This document shows positions 8,752 through 16,654 of a stretch of DNA of 64,000 nt, piece after piece. The translations under genes and the position numbers were made by a program. The stretch covers positions 190,021-254,020 of the forward strand of contig NZ_JAPZVR010000004.1 of the NCBI RefSeq assembly GCF_027622855.1. The letters run 5' to 3'. The first letter of the stretch is position 1. Every line of letters begins with the position of its first letter. The notes beneath the pieces are model-generated. The model was not told where the DNA came from. It saw nothing but the letters and a program-made list of their open reading frames with translations, and did no database searches. The DNA comes from Glycomyces algeriensis (GTDB lineage Bacteria; Actinomycetota; Actinomycetes; Mycobacteriales; Micromonosporaceae).

Positions 8752-10893
8752 TCAGGCCAGGTCGATCCTGGTGAGGCGCTGCGTGGCCCGGGTGAGGACC
8801 ACGTAGGCGACGCCCGCGCCGTGCGCCTTGGCGACGGCTTCGAGGTCCACGGCGATGACCGCGTCCCATTCGAGGCCCTTGGACTCCAAGGGCCCCACCA
8901 GGGTCACGCGGCCGTCGTGGACGATGTCGGCCAGTTCGGCGTGGCGGCGGTACGGGGCGATGATGCCGACGGTGCCTTCGACGGCGCCGAGGGCCTGGAC
9001 GACCGCGCCGGCGACCTCCGGGAGGAGGGCATCGGCGGCGACCGTCTTCTCGACGACGGAAACGCCGGTCTCGCGCACGGCCTCGGGGAGGTCGATGTTG
9101 CGCAGGCGCGGCTTCGCCCAGTCGGCGGCGTACTCGAAGACCTCTTTGGAGTTCCGGTAGTTCTTGGTCAGGTGGAACTCGTGGAGGCGGCCGCTGGGGA
9201 CGGCGCGGCGGCGGGCGTCGGCGCTCTCCCTCGGGCGCGGCCAACTGGACTGGGCCTCGTCGCCGACGATGGTCCACCCGGCGCCGCGACCGCGGCGGCC
9301 GAGCATGCGCCACTGCATGGGCGAGAGGTCCTGGGCCTCGTCGACGATGACGTGCGCGTAGTCCTCGTAGAACGCGTCGCGCGCCTGCCGTTCGGGCCGG
9401 TCGTAGTAGCGGTCCTGGACGGTGGAGACCTCCTGGATGCCGTCCCACGAGCGGATGCGGTCGCGGCCCCGCGGCTGGGGCTTGACGCCGAGGAGGATGC
9501 GCAGCTCGTCGAGGAGCGCCACGTCGGGGATGGAGAAGTCGGTCTCGCGCAGCGAGGCGGCGACGTTCTCGATCGCCTCCTTCTTCATGTGCCCTTCGGC
9601 GGCGGAGGCGAGGCGGCGCACGTCGCCGCCCCAGGCGAGCACGTCGGACGGGTCGAGGTCGGGCCACCAGTGGTCGAGGAAGGTGAGGAACTCGCCGCGC
9701 GAGCCGACGTCGCGGGAGAACTTCGCGGGCTCGGCCTCTTCGACGACCGGTTTGATCTTGCGCCACAAGGCGACCAGGAGCGCGCGTCCGGCCTCGGTCT
9801 TGGCGAGGTTGGGGCGCGGCTCCTTCTCGAAGACGCGGGCGCGGGCGGCCGCGAGCTCGGCGGCGTCGAGCTTGAACACGTCGCCGCGGTAGACGATCCG
9901 CAGCTCGTCCGGGGCGCCGGGGGGCGTCTGGCGGACGAGGCGGCGCAGGATCGGGAGCATCACGGTGCCGCCCTTGACGGCCGCGACCTCGGGCCGGTCC
10001 TGGCGGACGGCCTCGACGCCGGCGTACAGCTCGCCGAGGGAGTACAGGGCGGCGGTCTCCTCGCCGAGGCTGGGGAGGACCCGCCCGATGTACTTCATGA
10101 ACACGGCCGAGGGGCCGACGACGAGGATGCCGGCGGCCTCGTAGCGGCTGCGGTCCTGGTAGAGCAGGAACGCGGCGCGGTGCAGGGCCACGACGGTCTT
10201 GCCGGTGCCGGGCCCGCCGGTGATGATGGTGGCGCCGCGGCCGGGCGCGCGGATGGCGGCGTCCTGCTCGGCCTGGATCGTGGCGACGATGTCGCGCATG
10301 CGCCCGGTCCGCTTGCGGCCCAAGGCGGCCATGAGCGCGCCGTCGCCGATCACGGGGAGGCGTTCGGCGGCGTCCTCATTGAGCAGGTCGTCGCTGATCT
10401 CCTCGACGGTGCGGCCGAAGGAGCGGATGACGCGGCGGCGCGCGACGTCCTGCCGTTCGAGGGCGGTGGCGCGGTAGAACGGGGCGGCGGCGGGGGCGCG
10501 CCAGTCGACCAGGAGGGTGCGGTACTCCTCGTCGCGGACGCCGAGGCGGCCGACGTGGCGGACCTTGCCGTCGTCGAAGTCGAGGCGCCCGAACACGAGT
10601 CCCTCGTGCTGGGAGTCGAGGTCGGCGATGCGGCGGGCGGCTTGGAAGACGAACACGTCGCGTTCGTACCGCGCACCGGGCACAGTGGCGGCGAGGTGGG
10701 CGTAGCCGGAGTCGCGGTTGCCCTCGGCTTCGCCGCGGAGCACGTCGACGCGCGCGTACACGCGGTCGACGAAGCCCTGCTCGATCGCGATCTCCTGCTC
10801 GGGGGTGCTGGCCGGATCGGGGACGGGGACGGCATGCGTCGTGTCGACGTCCTGGTCGTGCTGGGCGTCGGCGGGGCCTGGTTCCTGGGACAC
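8752..10893 (-). CDS. helR: HelR/HelD-family RNA polymerase recycling ATPase
   Basis: UvrD/Rep-like superfamily-1 ATPase of 713 residues, in the actinobacterial HelD/HelR group that removes RNA polymerase from stalled or rifampicin-bound complexes. It has an N-terminal charged arm, the family motif LLVDWRAPAAAPFYRAT (about 127-143), Walker A GGPGTGKT (226-233), Walker B region HVIVDEAQDLSPMQWRML, motif GDEAQSSW, and C-terminal YVVLTRATQRL. I choose GTG at 10893 with GAGGAG 4 nt upstream; the longer frame adds a 23-residue basic stretch unlike the family. HelR proper confers rifampicin tolerance in Streptomyces; whether this one does is inference. Confidence 0.85.
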   Translation of the reverse strand: MSQEPGPADAQHDQDVDTTHAVPVPDPASTPEQEIAIEQGFVDRVYARVDVLRGEAEGNRDSGYAHLAATVPGARYERDVFVFQAARRIADLDSQHEGLVFGRLDFDDGKVRHVGRLGVRDEEYRTLLVDWRAPAAAPFYRATALERQDVARRRVIRSFGRTVEEISDDLLNEDAAERLPVIGDGALMAALGRKRTGRMRDIVATIQAEQDAAIRAPGRGATIITGGPGTGKTVVALHRAAFLLYQDRSRYEAAGILVVGPSAVFMKYIGRVLPSLGEETAALYSLGELYAGVEAVRQDRPEVAAVKGGTVMLPILRRLVRQTPPGAPDELRIVYRGDVFKLDAAELAAARARVFEKEPRPNLAKTEAGRALLVALWRKIKPVVEEAEPAKFSRDVGSRGEFLTFLDHWWPDLDPSDVLAWGGDVRRLASAAEGHMKKEAIENVAASLRETDFSIPDVALLDELRILLGVKPQPRGRDRIRSWDGIQEVSTVQDRYYDRPERQARDAFYEDYAHVIVDEAQDLSPMQWRMLGRRGRGAGWTIVGDEAQSSWPRPRESADARRRAVPSGRLHEFHLTKNYRNSKEVFEYAADWAKPRLRNIDLPEAVRETGVSVVEKTVAADALLPEVAGAVVQALGAVEGTVGIIAPYRRHAELADIVHDGRVTLVGPLESKGLEWDAVIAVDLEAVAKAHGAGVAYVVLTRATQRLTRIDLA

Positions 10894-11020
10894 TGCGCTC
10901 CTCGCTCGAATTCGGGAACGCACCAGCCTAGCGCGTCGCGGCGAGACCCGTCCGCCGATCATGGACGAGGGAGTGCTTGCGCACGCTGGACGGGGACGGC
11001 GGGTCCCCCGCGCTCCTCCC

Positions 11021-11446
11021 CTACGGCTGCGCCGGCCGCACGCGGTACATCCAGGAGAAGTCGTCGTCGATCTCCTCGAACCCGAACTGGCGGTAGAGGC
11101 CCTGCGCGTCGGCGGTCGCCAGGAGGACCCGTTTCAGGCCCATCCGCTCGGCCTCGTCAAGGATGTGCGCGACGAGCCGCTTGCTCAATCCCTTGCCGCG
11201 CGCCTCGCGGTCGACGTACACGTCGCTGAGCCATCCGAAGTAGGCGTGGTCGGTGACCAGCCGCGCGAACGCGAGCTGGCGGCCGTCCGCGTCGTAGAGC
11301 CCGAACGGGAGCGAGTGGTCGATGGCGAGGTCGCTGCGTTCGCGGGTGCGCCCTGTCGCCCAGTACGTGTCGGTGGAGATGACCTGGTGGATCCACGCGC
11401 GGTCGAGGCGGTCGGGGTCGGAGGAGATCGTGTACGCGTCGCTCAT
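11021..11446 (-). CDS. GNAT family N-acetyltransferase
   Basis: A 141-residue acetyl-CoA-dependent acetyltransferase. The GNAT core is clear: FGWLSDVYVDREARGKGLSKRLV contains the Q/RxxGxG/A acetyl-CoA loop (ARGKGL), and QGLYRQFGFEE is the usual C-terminal motif. The N-terminus (RAWIHQVISTDTYWATGR) resembles YjaB/ArsN2-like GNATs with unknown substrates. The ATG at 11446 follows TAGGTT by 6 nt, so it is probably leaderless. Confidence 0.88.
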   Translation of the reverse strand: MSDAYTISSDPDRLDRAWIHQVISTDTYWATGRTRERSDLAIDHSLPFGLYDADGRQLAFARLVTDHAYFGWLSDVYVDREARGKGLSKRLVAHILDEAERMGLKRVLLATADAQGLYRQFGFEEIDDDFSWMYRVRPAQP

Positions 11447-11468
11447 CGCTCCAACCTATGCCCGCCGA

Positions 11469-12164
11469 TCAGGGCGCGCCAGCGGAAATCCGGCGGTTCG
11501 CCTTGCGGCGCAGGTAGATCTCGATGAACAGCAGGTTGAGGACGATCGAGCCGACGATCGCGCCCGTGTAGGCGACGCTGAAGAGCGCCTCGAAGTCGCC
11601 GTCGTAGAACCCCTCGAGCAGCGGCAGCTGCACGGCGATGAACAGGCCCAGGTAGACCCGCAGCATGACGGCGGCGAACGTCGCGGCCATGGAGCGCAGC
11701 ATCCACCGCTCGTGCGCGGCGAAGTCGCGCGACCGCACGGCCCGGTAGGCGCGCCAGGCGGAGTAGAGCCAGAACACGTCGAGGAGCACGAACGAGACGA
11801 GCGCGATCGGCCCGGCCGTGGTCAGCACGGCGACGACGATGCCGGTGAGCGCGCCCGGGAGGATGCCGCCGAGCAGGTAGACCCGGCCGAGAGTGCGGTG
11901 GACCTTCGGGTGGTTGCGGCGGATCGAGCCGAAGAACTGGAACGGGCCCACCAGGAGCGCGATGCCGCCGGCGGCGGCGTGCGCGATGAGGAGCGGCAGG
12001 TGGACCGGCACGTTCTCGCGGATGTCGACGCGCGGCTCCACCCCCGCGAGGTAGGGCGGCACGGCGCTGAGGACGATCGCGACGCTGGCGATCGCGACCA
12101 CGACGACCGCGATCCGGCCGCGTCTGGGCGGTGTCTGCTTCGGGACGGTGAGAGTGGCGCTCAT
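11469..12164 (-). CDS. DUF2306 membrane protein
   Basis: A 231-residue integral membrane protein of the DUF2306 family, with about six or seven helices and the conserved HAAAGGIALLVGPFQF and HPKVHRTLGRVYL segments; histidines in these positions recall heme-binding membrane proteins, though no function is established. An AGGAG site lies 11 nt before the ATG. It is divergent from the MerR regulator at 12259, with a palindrome between them, so it is the likely regulated partner. Confidence 0.85.
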   Translation of the reverse strand: MSATLTVPKQTPPRRGRIAVVVVAIASVAIVLSAVPPYLAGVEPRVDIRENVPVHLPLLIAHAAAGGIALLVGPFQFFGSIRRNHPKVHRTLGRVYLLGGILPGALTGIVVAVLTTAGPIALVSFVLLDVFWLYSAWRAYRAVRSRDFAAHERWMLRSMAATFAAVMLRVYLGLFIAVQLPLLEGFYDGDFEALFSVAYTGAIVGSIVLNLLFIEIYLRRKANRRISAGAP

Positions 12165-12192
12165 GAGGGGGTGCTCCTAAGTCGTGAGCTAA

Positions 12193-12220
12193 ACTATCGA
12201 TAGTAACGCTATCACTAAAT
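12193..12220. promoter_or_regulatory. Probable operator between DUF2306 and MerR genes
   Basis: A perfect 12-bp palindrome ACTATCGATAGT occupies 12193-12204. A related half (GCTATCACTA) follows, offset by about 16 bp. The block is AT-rich in GC-rich surroundings and lies 29 bp upstream of the DUF2306 start and 54 bp upstream of the MerR start, in a position to control both. Confidence 0.55.
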
Positions 12221-12258
12221 CGGACGGGTCACCACCGCCGTTCGGGTATGAAGGACGC

Positions 12259-13041
12259 ATGCGAATCGGTGAGCTCAGCGCCAGGACCGGGGTCCCGGTG
12301 GCCACGATCAAGTACTACGTGCGCGAAGGCCTCGTCTCCGGCGGCGAGCGGACCGGCCACAACCAGGTCCGCTACGGCGAGGAGCACGTGCGTCGACTGC
12401 GGCTGGTGCGCTCCATGGTCGAGACCGGCGCGCTCCCGATCGCCAAGGTCCGCGAGGTCCTCGCCGAGGTCGAGGACCCGCGCCGCGACCTCGACAGCGC
12501 CCTCGGCGTCGCCAGCCGGGCCCTCTCGAGCCACCGCGCGCCCGCCGAGGAGCCCGACCAGGCCGACCTCGAGACGGCCCGCGGGATCGTGCGCCGCCGC
12601 GGCTGGCACCGGATCCCCCTCGACCACGAGTACCTGAAGGCCCTCGCCGACGTCATCGGGCGCCTGCGCCTCCTGGGCCTCGCCGACCTGGTCGAGCAGG
12701 AGGACCGGTACGCGCTTGCAGCCGAGCAGGTGGCCGAGGCCGACATCCGGCTCCTCATGCAGCGCGAGGACCGCGACGAAATTCTTGAGACGATGATCGT
12801 GGGGACGGTGCTCGGCGACGCGCTCTTCACGACCCTCCGCCGCATCGCCCAGGTCGAGATATCCGGGCGCGACATCAAAGGGCCCGATGCGAACCGGACC
12901 GAACACGAGGATTGCTTATCCACAAGGGACGCTGATGCCGGGCCGTCCGCGCCGGTGGGGTCATGCGTCCATGCGCAAATAGCAATGTCTGCACTTGTCG
13001 GGTTTCGGACTGTGCAAGTCGAATGGGCGGTTCTACGCTGA
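12259..13041 (+). CDS. MerR-family transcriptional regulator with atypical C-terminal tail
   Basis: The 260-residue product starts with a MerR winged helix: MRIGELSARTGVPVATIKYYVREGLV, a recognition helix, and the conserved YGEEHVRRLRLVRSM wing. A helical effector region follows to about residue 210. Beyond that (about 12890 on) the frame changes character: it uses codons rare in this genome, including TTA at Leu221, ATA and CTA. The natural end was probably near residue 210-215, the present stop being reached by reading into former noncoding DNA. The divergent DUF2306 gene is its likely target. Confidence 0.8.
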   Translation: MRIGELSARTGVPVATIKYYVREGLVSGGERTGHNQVRYGEEHVRRLRLVRSMVETGALPIAKVREVLAEVEDPRRDLDSALGVASRALSSHRAPAEEPDQADLETARGIVRRRGWHRIPLDHEYLKALADVIGRLRLLGLADLVEQEDRYALAAEQVAEADIRLLMQREDRDEILETMIVGTVLGDALFTTLRRIAQVEISGRDIKGPDANRTEHEDCLSTRDADAGPSAPVGSCVHAQIAMSALVGFRTVQVEWAVLR

Positions 13042-13178
13042 ATCCACGCACCTGATGGCGCGGCGGCAGAGGCCAAGCCTGCTCGACAAGAGACTTTGCC
13101 GCCATCACCAGGAGGCCGTCCGACGAAGTGGGGTAGTCGAGACGGCCGGCGGCGGGGGGCCCACGACCCGGCCAGGGG

Positions 13179-13190
13179 CCCCCCCCCCCC
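13179..13190. repeat. Homopolymeric C tract (12 C) preceded by GGGG
   Basis: A run of twelve C residues follows GGGGs in the 206-bp gap between the MerR and thioredoxin-like genes, with another GGGGGG run at about 13154. Such tracts slip in replication and are prone to sequencing error. No gene is seen in this gap. Confidence 0.8.
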
Positions 13191-13247
13191 ACTGACGCCC
13201 GCCGCCACGGTGGGGGTTGCGTCCGACTTGTGAGGAGTGCGATTCCC

Positions 13248-13790
13248 TTGGCCCTCAACTCGAACATGGTGCCGCTCGGCACGCCCGCTCCCGATTTCTC
13301 GCTGCCGGACCTCGAGGGCGAAGTGCGCTCGCTCGCGGGGTTCGACTCGCCGATGCTGCTCGTGGCGTTCCTGTGCAACCACTGCCCTTATGTGCGCCAC
13401 ATCGAGCAGGCCTTCGGGTCCTTCGCCGCCGGTCAGGCGGACCTGGACGTGGTGGCGGTCTGCTCCAACGACGCCGAGAACTACCCCGACGACGCGCCCG
13501 CGGGCCTCGCCGACCAGGTGGCGCGTGCGAACTGGACGTTCCCGTACCTGGTCGACGAGTCGCAGGAGACCGCGCGCGCCTACAGCGCGGTCTGCACCCC
13601 GGACTTCTTCCTCTACGGCCCCGACCGCGCGCTCGCCTACCGGGGCGCGTTCGACGGCTCGACCCCCGGCAACGGCGTGCCCGTCACCGGGGAGTACCTG
13701 GCGGGCGCGATCGAGCTGGTCCGCCGGGGCGAGCCGGTCCCCGAGCCGCACTACCCGTCGACGGGCTGCGGCATCAAGTGGCGGTCGTAG
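13248..13790 (+). CDS. Thioredoxin-fold (AhpC/TSA-like) family protein
   Basis: A 180-residue thioredoxin-fold protein, probably cytosolic as no signal peptide is seen. It has a peroxiredoxin-like start (VPLGTPAPDFSLPDLEGEV) and a CNHCPYVRHIEQAF motif, the CxxC of a subgroup of redoxin proteins, followed by the TPDFFLYGPD strand with cis-Pro. I choose the TTG at 13248, 10 nt after GAGGAG; an ATG at 13266 is a possible alternative. It is convergent with the amidohydrolase gene, with 12 bp between them. Confidence 0.85.
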   Translation: MALNSNMVPLGTPAPDFSLPDLEGEVRSLAGFDSPMLLVAFLCNHCPYVRHIEQAFGSFAAGQADLDVVAVCSNDAENYPDDAPAGLADQVARANWTFPYLVDESQETARAYSAVCTPDFFLYGPDRALAYRGAFDGSTPGNGVPVTGEYLAGAIELVRRGEPVPEPHYPSTGCGIKWRS

Positions 13791-13802
13791 CCGGTCGGCG
13801 GT

Positions 13803-14981
13803 TCAGACGAGCGCGCCGTCGCGGGCGACCACGTTGCCGTTCTTGAGGACGAGCTTGCGCGTGCGGTGCTCGAGCACGGCCTCGGACGGGTTGCGACCGG
13901 CGACGGCGACGAGGTCGGCGTTGTCGCCGACGGCGAGGCCGTAGCCGTCGAGCTTGAGCAGGCGCGCGCCGCCGTAAGTGGAGGCCTCCAGGGCCAGTTC
14001 GATGTCGGCGTCCTTGCTGAAGCCGGCGTTGCGGGCGAACCACTGGGTGCGCTGCAGGTTGTCGCCGGTGCCGTACGGGCTCCACAGGTCGCGCACGCCG
14101 TCGTTGCCGATGCCCATGGTGACGCCGGCTTCGTCGAGTTCGCGCAGCGGCAGGATCTTCTTGGGCGCCACGGAGGTCAGGCCGATCTTGAGCTCGGCGA
14201 GGTCGGCGATGAGGCGGGCGCGGGTGGCGTCGTCGGCGTCGCAGAGGGCGAACGCGTGGCTGATGACGACCTTGCCGGCGTAGCCGAGGGCGCGGGTCCG
14301 CTCGATGATCATGTCGAACTCGCGGACGCCGAGGTCGCCGCCGTCGTGGAGGTGGATGTCGATCTCGGCGCCGTGCTTCTCGGCGAGGGCGAAGACGAGG
14401 TCGAGGTGCTGCGCGGCGTCGCCGTCGAAGCCCTCGGGGTCGATGCCGCCGATCGACTTGACGCCGGCCTTGAGGGCCTCGTCCATCAGCTCGGCCGTAC
14501 CGGGGCTGGCGAGGATGCCGGTCTGCGGGAAGGCGACGAGCTCGACGTCGATGCGCCCGGCGAGGCGTGCGACGGCCTCGCGCACCGCGTGGACGGCCCC
14601 GATGCCGATGCCCGGGTCGATGTCCACGTGCGAGCGGGCGTGGGTGGTGCCGGAGACGACCATGTTGGTGAGGAGCGCGGTGATGAAGTCGGGGTTGGGG
14701 ACGCCGAACTCGGCGCGGCGCCCGGCGCCGTACGCGATCGCGGCGGCGAGGCCCGGTCCGGCGGTCCGGGGCACCCAGGGGCCGCCCCACAGGGTCTTGT
14801 CGACGTGGGCGTGCGCATCGACGAGGCCGGGGATGACGACGGCGCCGCCCAGGTCCTCGACGACCGCGCCGTCACCGTTCAACGAGTCCTCGACGGCGGC
14901 GATCCTGCCGTCGCGGATCAGGAGGTCCGTGCGCCCCTCGCGGCCCCAGAGCCTGACGTTGCGCAGTAGCAGGTCGGTCAT
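13803..14981 (-). CDS. Amidohydrolase, cytosine deaminase-like
   Basis: A 392-residue metal-dependent hydrolase of the amidohydrolase superfamily. Visible ligands are the HxH of strand 1 (VDAHAHVDKTLW), THARSHVDIDP, the metal His in EIDIHLHDGGD, VISHAFAL, and the catalytic Asp in GIGNDGVRDLWSPYGTGDN, which matches the cytosine-deaminase pattern. It could deaminate cytosine, isoguanine or another heterocycle. The ATG at 14981 is preceded by GAGAGGA; a longer frame would run into the divergent regulator. Its divergence from a GntR regulator and the paired operators between them suggest ligand-dependent control. Confidence 0.83.
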   Translation of the reverse strand: MTDLLLRNVRLWGREGRTDLLIRDGRIAAVEDSLNGDGAVVEDLGGAVVIPGLVDAHAHVDKTLWGGPWVPRTAGPGLAAAIAYGAGRRAEFGVPNPDFITALLTNMVVSGTTHARSHVDIDPGIGIGAVHAVREAVARLAGRIDVELVAFPQTGILASPGTAELMDEALKAGVKSIGGIDPEGFDGDAAQHLDLVFALAEKHGAEIDIHLHDGGDLGVREFDMIIERTRALGYAGKVVISHAFALCDADDATRARLIADLAELKIGLTSVAPKKILPLRELDEAGVTMGIGNDGVRDLWSPYGTGDNLQRTQWFARNAGFSKDADIELALEASTYGGARLLKLDGYGLAVGDNADLVAVAGRNPSEAVLEHRTRKLVLKNGNVVARDGALV

Positions 14982-15016
14982 GTGCAGATCCTCTCGCCTC
15001 AGTTCCCGCCCATAGC

Positions 15017-15044
15017 GGTATACCACTAGCCGCGACCGTATACC
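15017..15044. promoter_or_regulatory. Paired GTATAC operator sites for the GntR regulator
   Basis: GGTATACC (15017-15024) and CGTATACC (15037-15044) each contain the palindrome GTATAC, centred exactly 20 bp apart, or about two helical turns. They lie in the 112-bp gap between the amidohydrolase and the GntR gene. FCD-type GntR proteins bind short palindromes of this sort; assignment to this regulator is inferred from position. Confidence 0.6.
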
Positions 15045-15093
15045 GTTGACCCGACCCCCGGCCACCGGCCGGTCCAGCGGAGAGAGAAGCGTC

Positions 15094-15780
15094 ATGACCC
15101 GAGCCGAACAGGTCTACCAGGCCCTGCGCGAGCGCATCGTCACCGTCGCCCTCGAGCCCGGCGCGCGACTCATCGAACGCGACCTCGCCGCCGAGTTCGA
15201 GGTCTCCCGCATCCCACTGCGCGAAGCACTCCAGCGCCTCGCCGCCGACGGCCTCGTCACCACCGTCCCCGGCCAGGGCAGCATCGTCACCGTGCCCACC
15301 CCCAAGGACATCGAAGACCTCCTCGACGTGCGCGCCGGCCTCGAACCGCTCGCCGCCCGCCTCGCCGCCGCCGGAGCCGGACCCGAAGCCCTCGCCCGCC
15401 TCCGCGCCTGCGTCCGCCCCCAAGACGACCCCGAGGCCCTCACCGAGGCCAACGCGGCCTTCCACCGCGAGATCACCGCCGCCGCGAACAACCCGCTCCT
15501 CGCCCAGATCATGGAGCCCCTCGAAGCGCGAATGCGCTGGCTCTTCCACCTCTCCGTGGAACGCGACCCCGACCGCCAGCGCCTCGAACACGCCGAGCTC
15601 CTCGAAGCGCTCGAAGCGGCCGACCCCGACCGGGCCGCCGCGATCGCCTTGGCGCACATCGAGGACGGGCGCGGCCCGACCCTGGAGGCGACCCGGCGCT
15701 GGCGGCTCGAAGCAGTGGACGCCAACGAGGCGACGAAGACGCGCCGACGGCGCATCAGCGCTTCAGAACGACATGCTTGA
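15094..15780 (+). CDS. GntR-family transcriptional regulator (FadR/FCD type)
   Basis: The 228-residue regulator has an N-terminal winged helix (YQALRERIV, LIERDLAAEFEVSRIPLREALQRLAADGLV, GQGSIVTVP) and a C-terminal all-helical FCD ligand domain from about residue 75, with the metal-binding pattern D..H (ANAAFHREITAAANNPLL) and later His residues (EHAELLEAL, LAHIEDG). Its divergence from the cytosine-deaminase-like gene suggests a repressor responding to that enzyme's substrate. The ATG follows GGAGAGAGAAG. Confidence 0.88.
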   Translation: MTRAEQVYQALRERIVTVALEPGARLIERDLAAEFEVSRIPLREALQRLAADGLVTTVPGQGSIVTVPTPKDIEDLLDVRAGLEPLAARLAAAGAGPEALARLRACVRPQDDPEALTEANAAFHREITAAANNPLLAQIMEPLEARMRWLFHLSVERDPDRQRLEHAELLEALEAADPDRAAAIALAHIEDGRGPTLEATRRWRLEAVDANEATKTRRRRISASERHA

Positions 15781-15865
15781 GAACGCTGTGCCTCATCGAC
15801 GACAGCGCCCGACGGGCCCCGCCCCGGTTCGGATCGCCGGACGGCGCGACCGGCCACAGCAGCCT

Positions 15866-15960
15866 TGAACTGCGAATACGCTGAATTGTCGGACCCGTGT
15901 GGGAGTGTGGTCCTTTTCGGTTGGTCGGAGGCGGATGCGGGTGGGAAGGGGCATGCCCTA
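15866..15960 (+). repeat. 95-bp dispersed repeat, copy 1
   Basis: This block matches 23002-23096 at 89 of 95 positions; the last 48 bp or so are identical. It runs from TGAACTGCGA to GGGGCATGCCCTA. The centre has TGTCGGACCC followed by GTGGGAGTGTGGTC; in copy 2 the same place is the perfect palindrome CCCACGTGGG. Both copies lie in intergenic DNA and have the same orientation. The 244-bp gap here between the GntR gene and maf holds no other convincing feature. Confidence 0.85.
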
Positions 15961-16024
15961 CGCGCCGCGAAGCGCGCCGGCGCTCGCGGCCTCGCCGCTC
16001 ATCGCTTACCGTTCACGCCTCCGC

Positions 16025-16654
16025 CTACCGCCACAGACTGTGCAGCGCGATCTCCAGCTCACCCAACATGTTGCGCAGCAGCGGCATCGAGAGGCCGATG
16101 ACCGTGCCCGGGTCGCCGTCGATGCGGTCGATGAACGCCGATCCGTAGCCGTCGAGCGTGAACGAGCCGGCCACGTGCAGCGGCTCACCCGTCGCTACAT
16201 ACGCCGCGATCTCCTCGTCGGAGACCTCTGCGAAGTGCACGACGGTGCCCGCCGAGCGCACGATCTGCCGGTCCGCGGCCACGTCGATCAGGCAGTGCCC
16301 CGTGTAGAGCGTGCCCGAGTTCCCGCGCATCCGCTTCCACCGCGACGTCGCCTCTTCAGGCCCGCCGGGCTTGCCGAGGATCTCGTGCCCGAAGTGCAGC
16401 ACCGAATCGCACCCCAGCACCAGCGAGTCCGGGCCCACCAGGTTGAGGACCGCGTTCGCCTTCATCTCCGCGAGCGTCGCCGCCAGCTCGGCCGGGTCGT
16501 GGCCCATCACCTGGCTCTCGTCGACGCCGGAGACGATCACCTGCGGCTCGATCCCGGCCGCCTTCAGCAGTTCGCGCCGCGCGGGCGATTGCGAGGCGAG
16601 GACGAACGGCCGCGCCGCTTCGTGCCCTGAAGCGCTGTCGAAGGGTCGGCTCAA
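16025..16654 (-). CDS. maf: Maf-like nucleoside triphosphate pyrophosphatase
   Basis: House-cleaning NTP pyrophosphatase of the Maf/YceF family, 209 residues. The N-terminal FVLASQSPARRELLKAAGIEP loop, the SGVDES motif, the catalytic-base region LVLGCDSVLHF and the substrate segment GEPLHVAGSFTLDGYGSAFIDRIDGDPGTVIGLSM are all present. It overlaps accE by 4 nt. In mycobacteria maf also follows the accD5-accE5 pair, so its place is conserved. Confidence 0.92.
   Translation of the reverse strand: MSRPFDSASGHEAARPFVLASQSPARRELLKAAGIEPQVIVSGVDESQVMGHDPAELAATLAEMKANAVLNLVGPDSLVLGCDSVLHFGHEILGKPGGPEEATSRWKRMRGNSGTLYTGHCLIDVAADRQIVRSAGTVVHFAEVSDEEIAAYVATGEPLHVAGSFTLDGYGSAFIDRIDGDPGTVIGLSMPLLRNMLGELEIALHSLWR

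Noticed and set aside
12372-13751. Minus-strand frame of 459 codons across MerR and the redoxin gene
   Set aside because: It is antisense to two genes with clear motifs and has no ribosome-binding site or domain.
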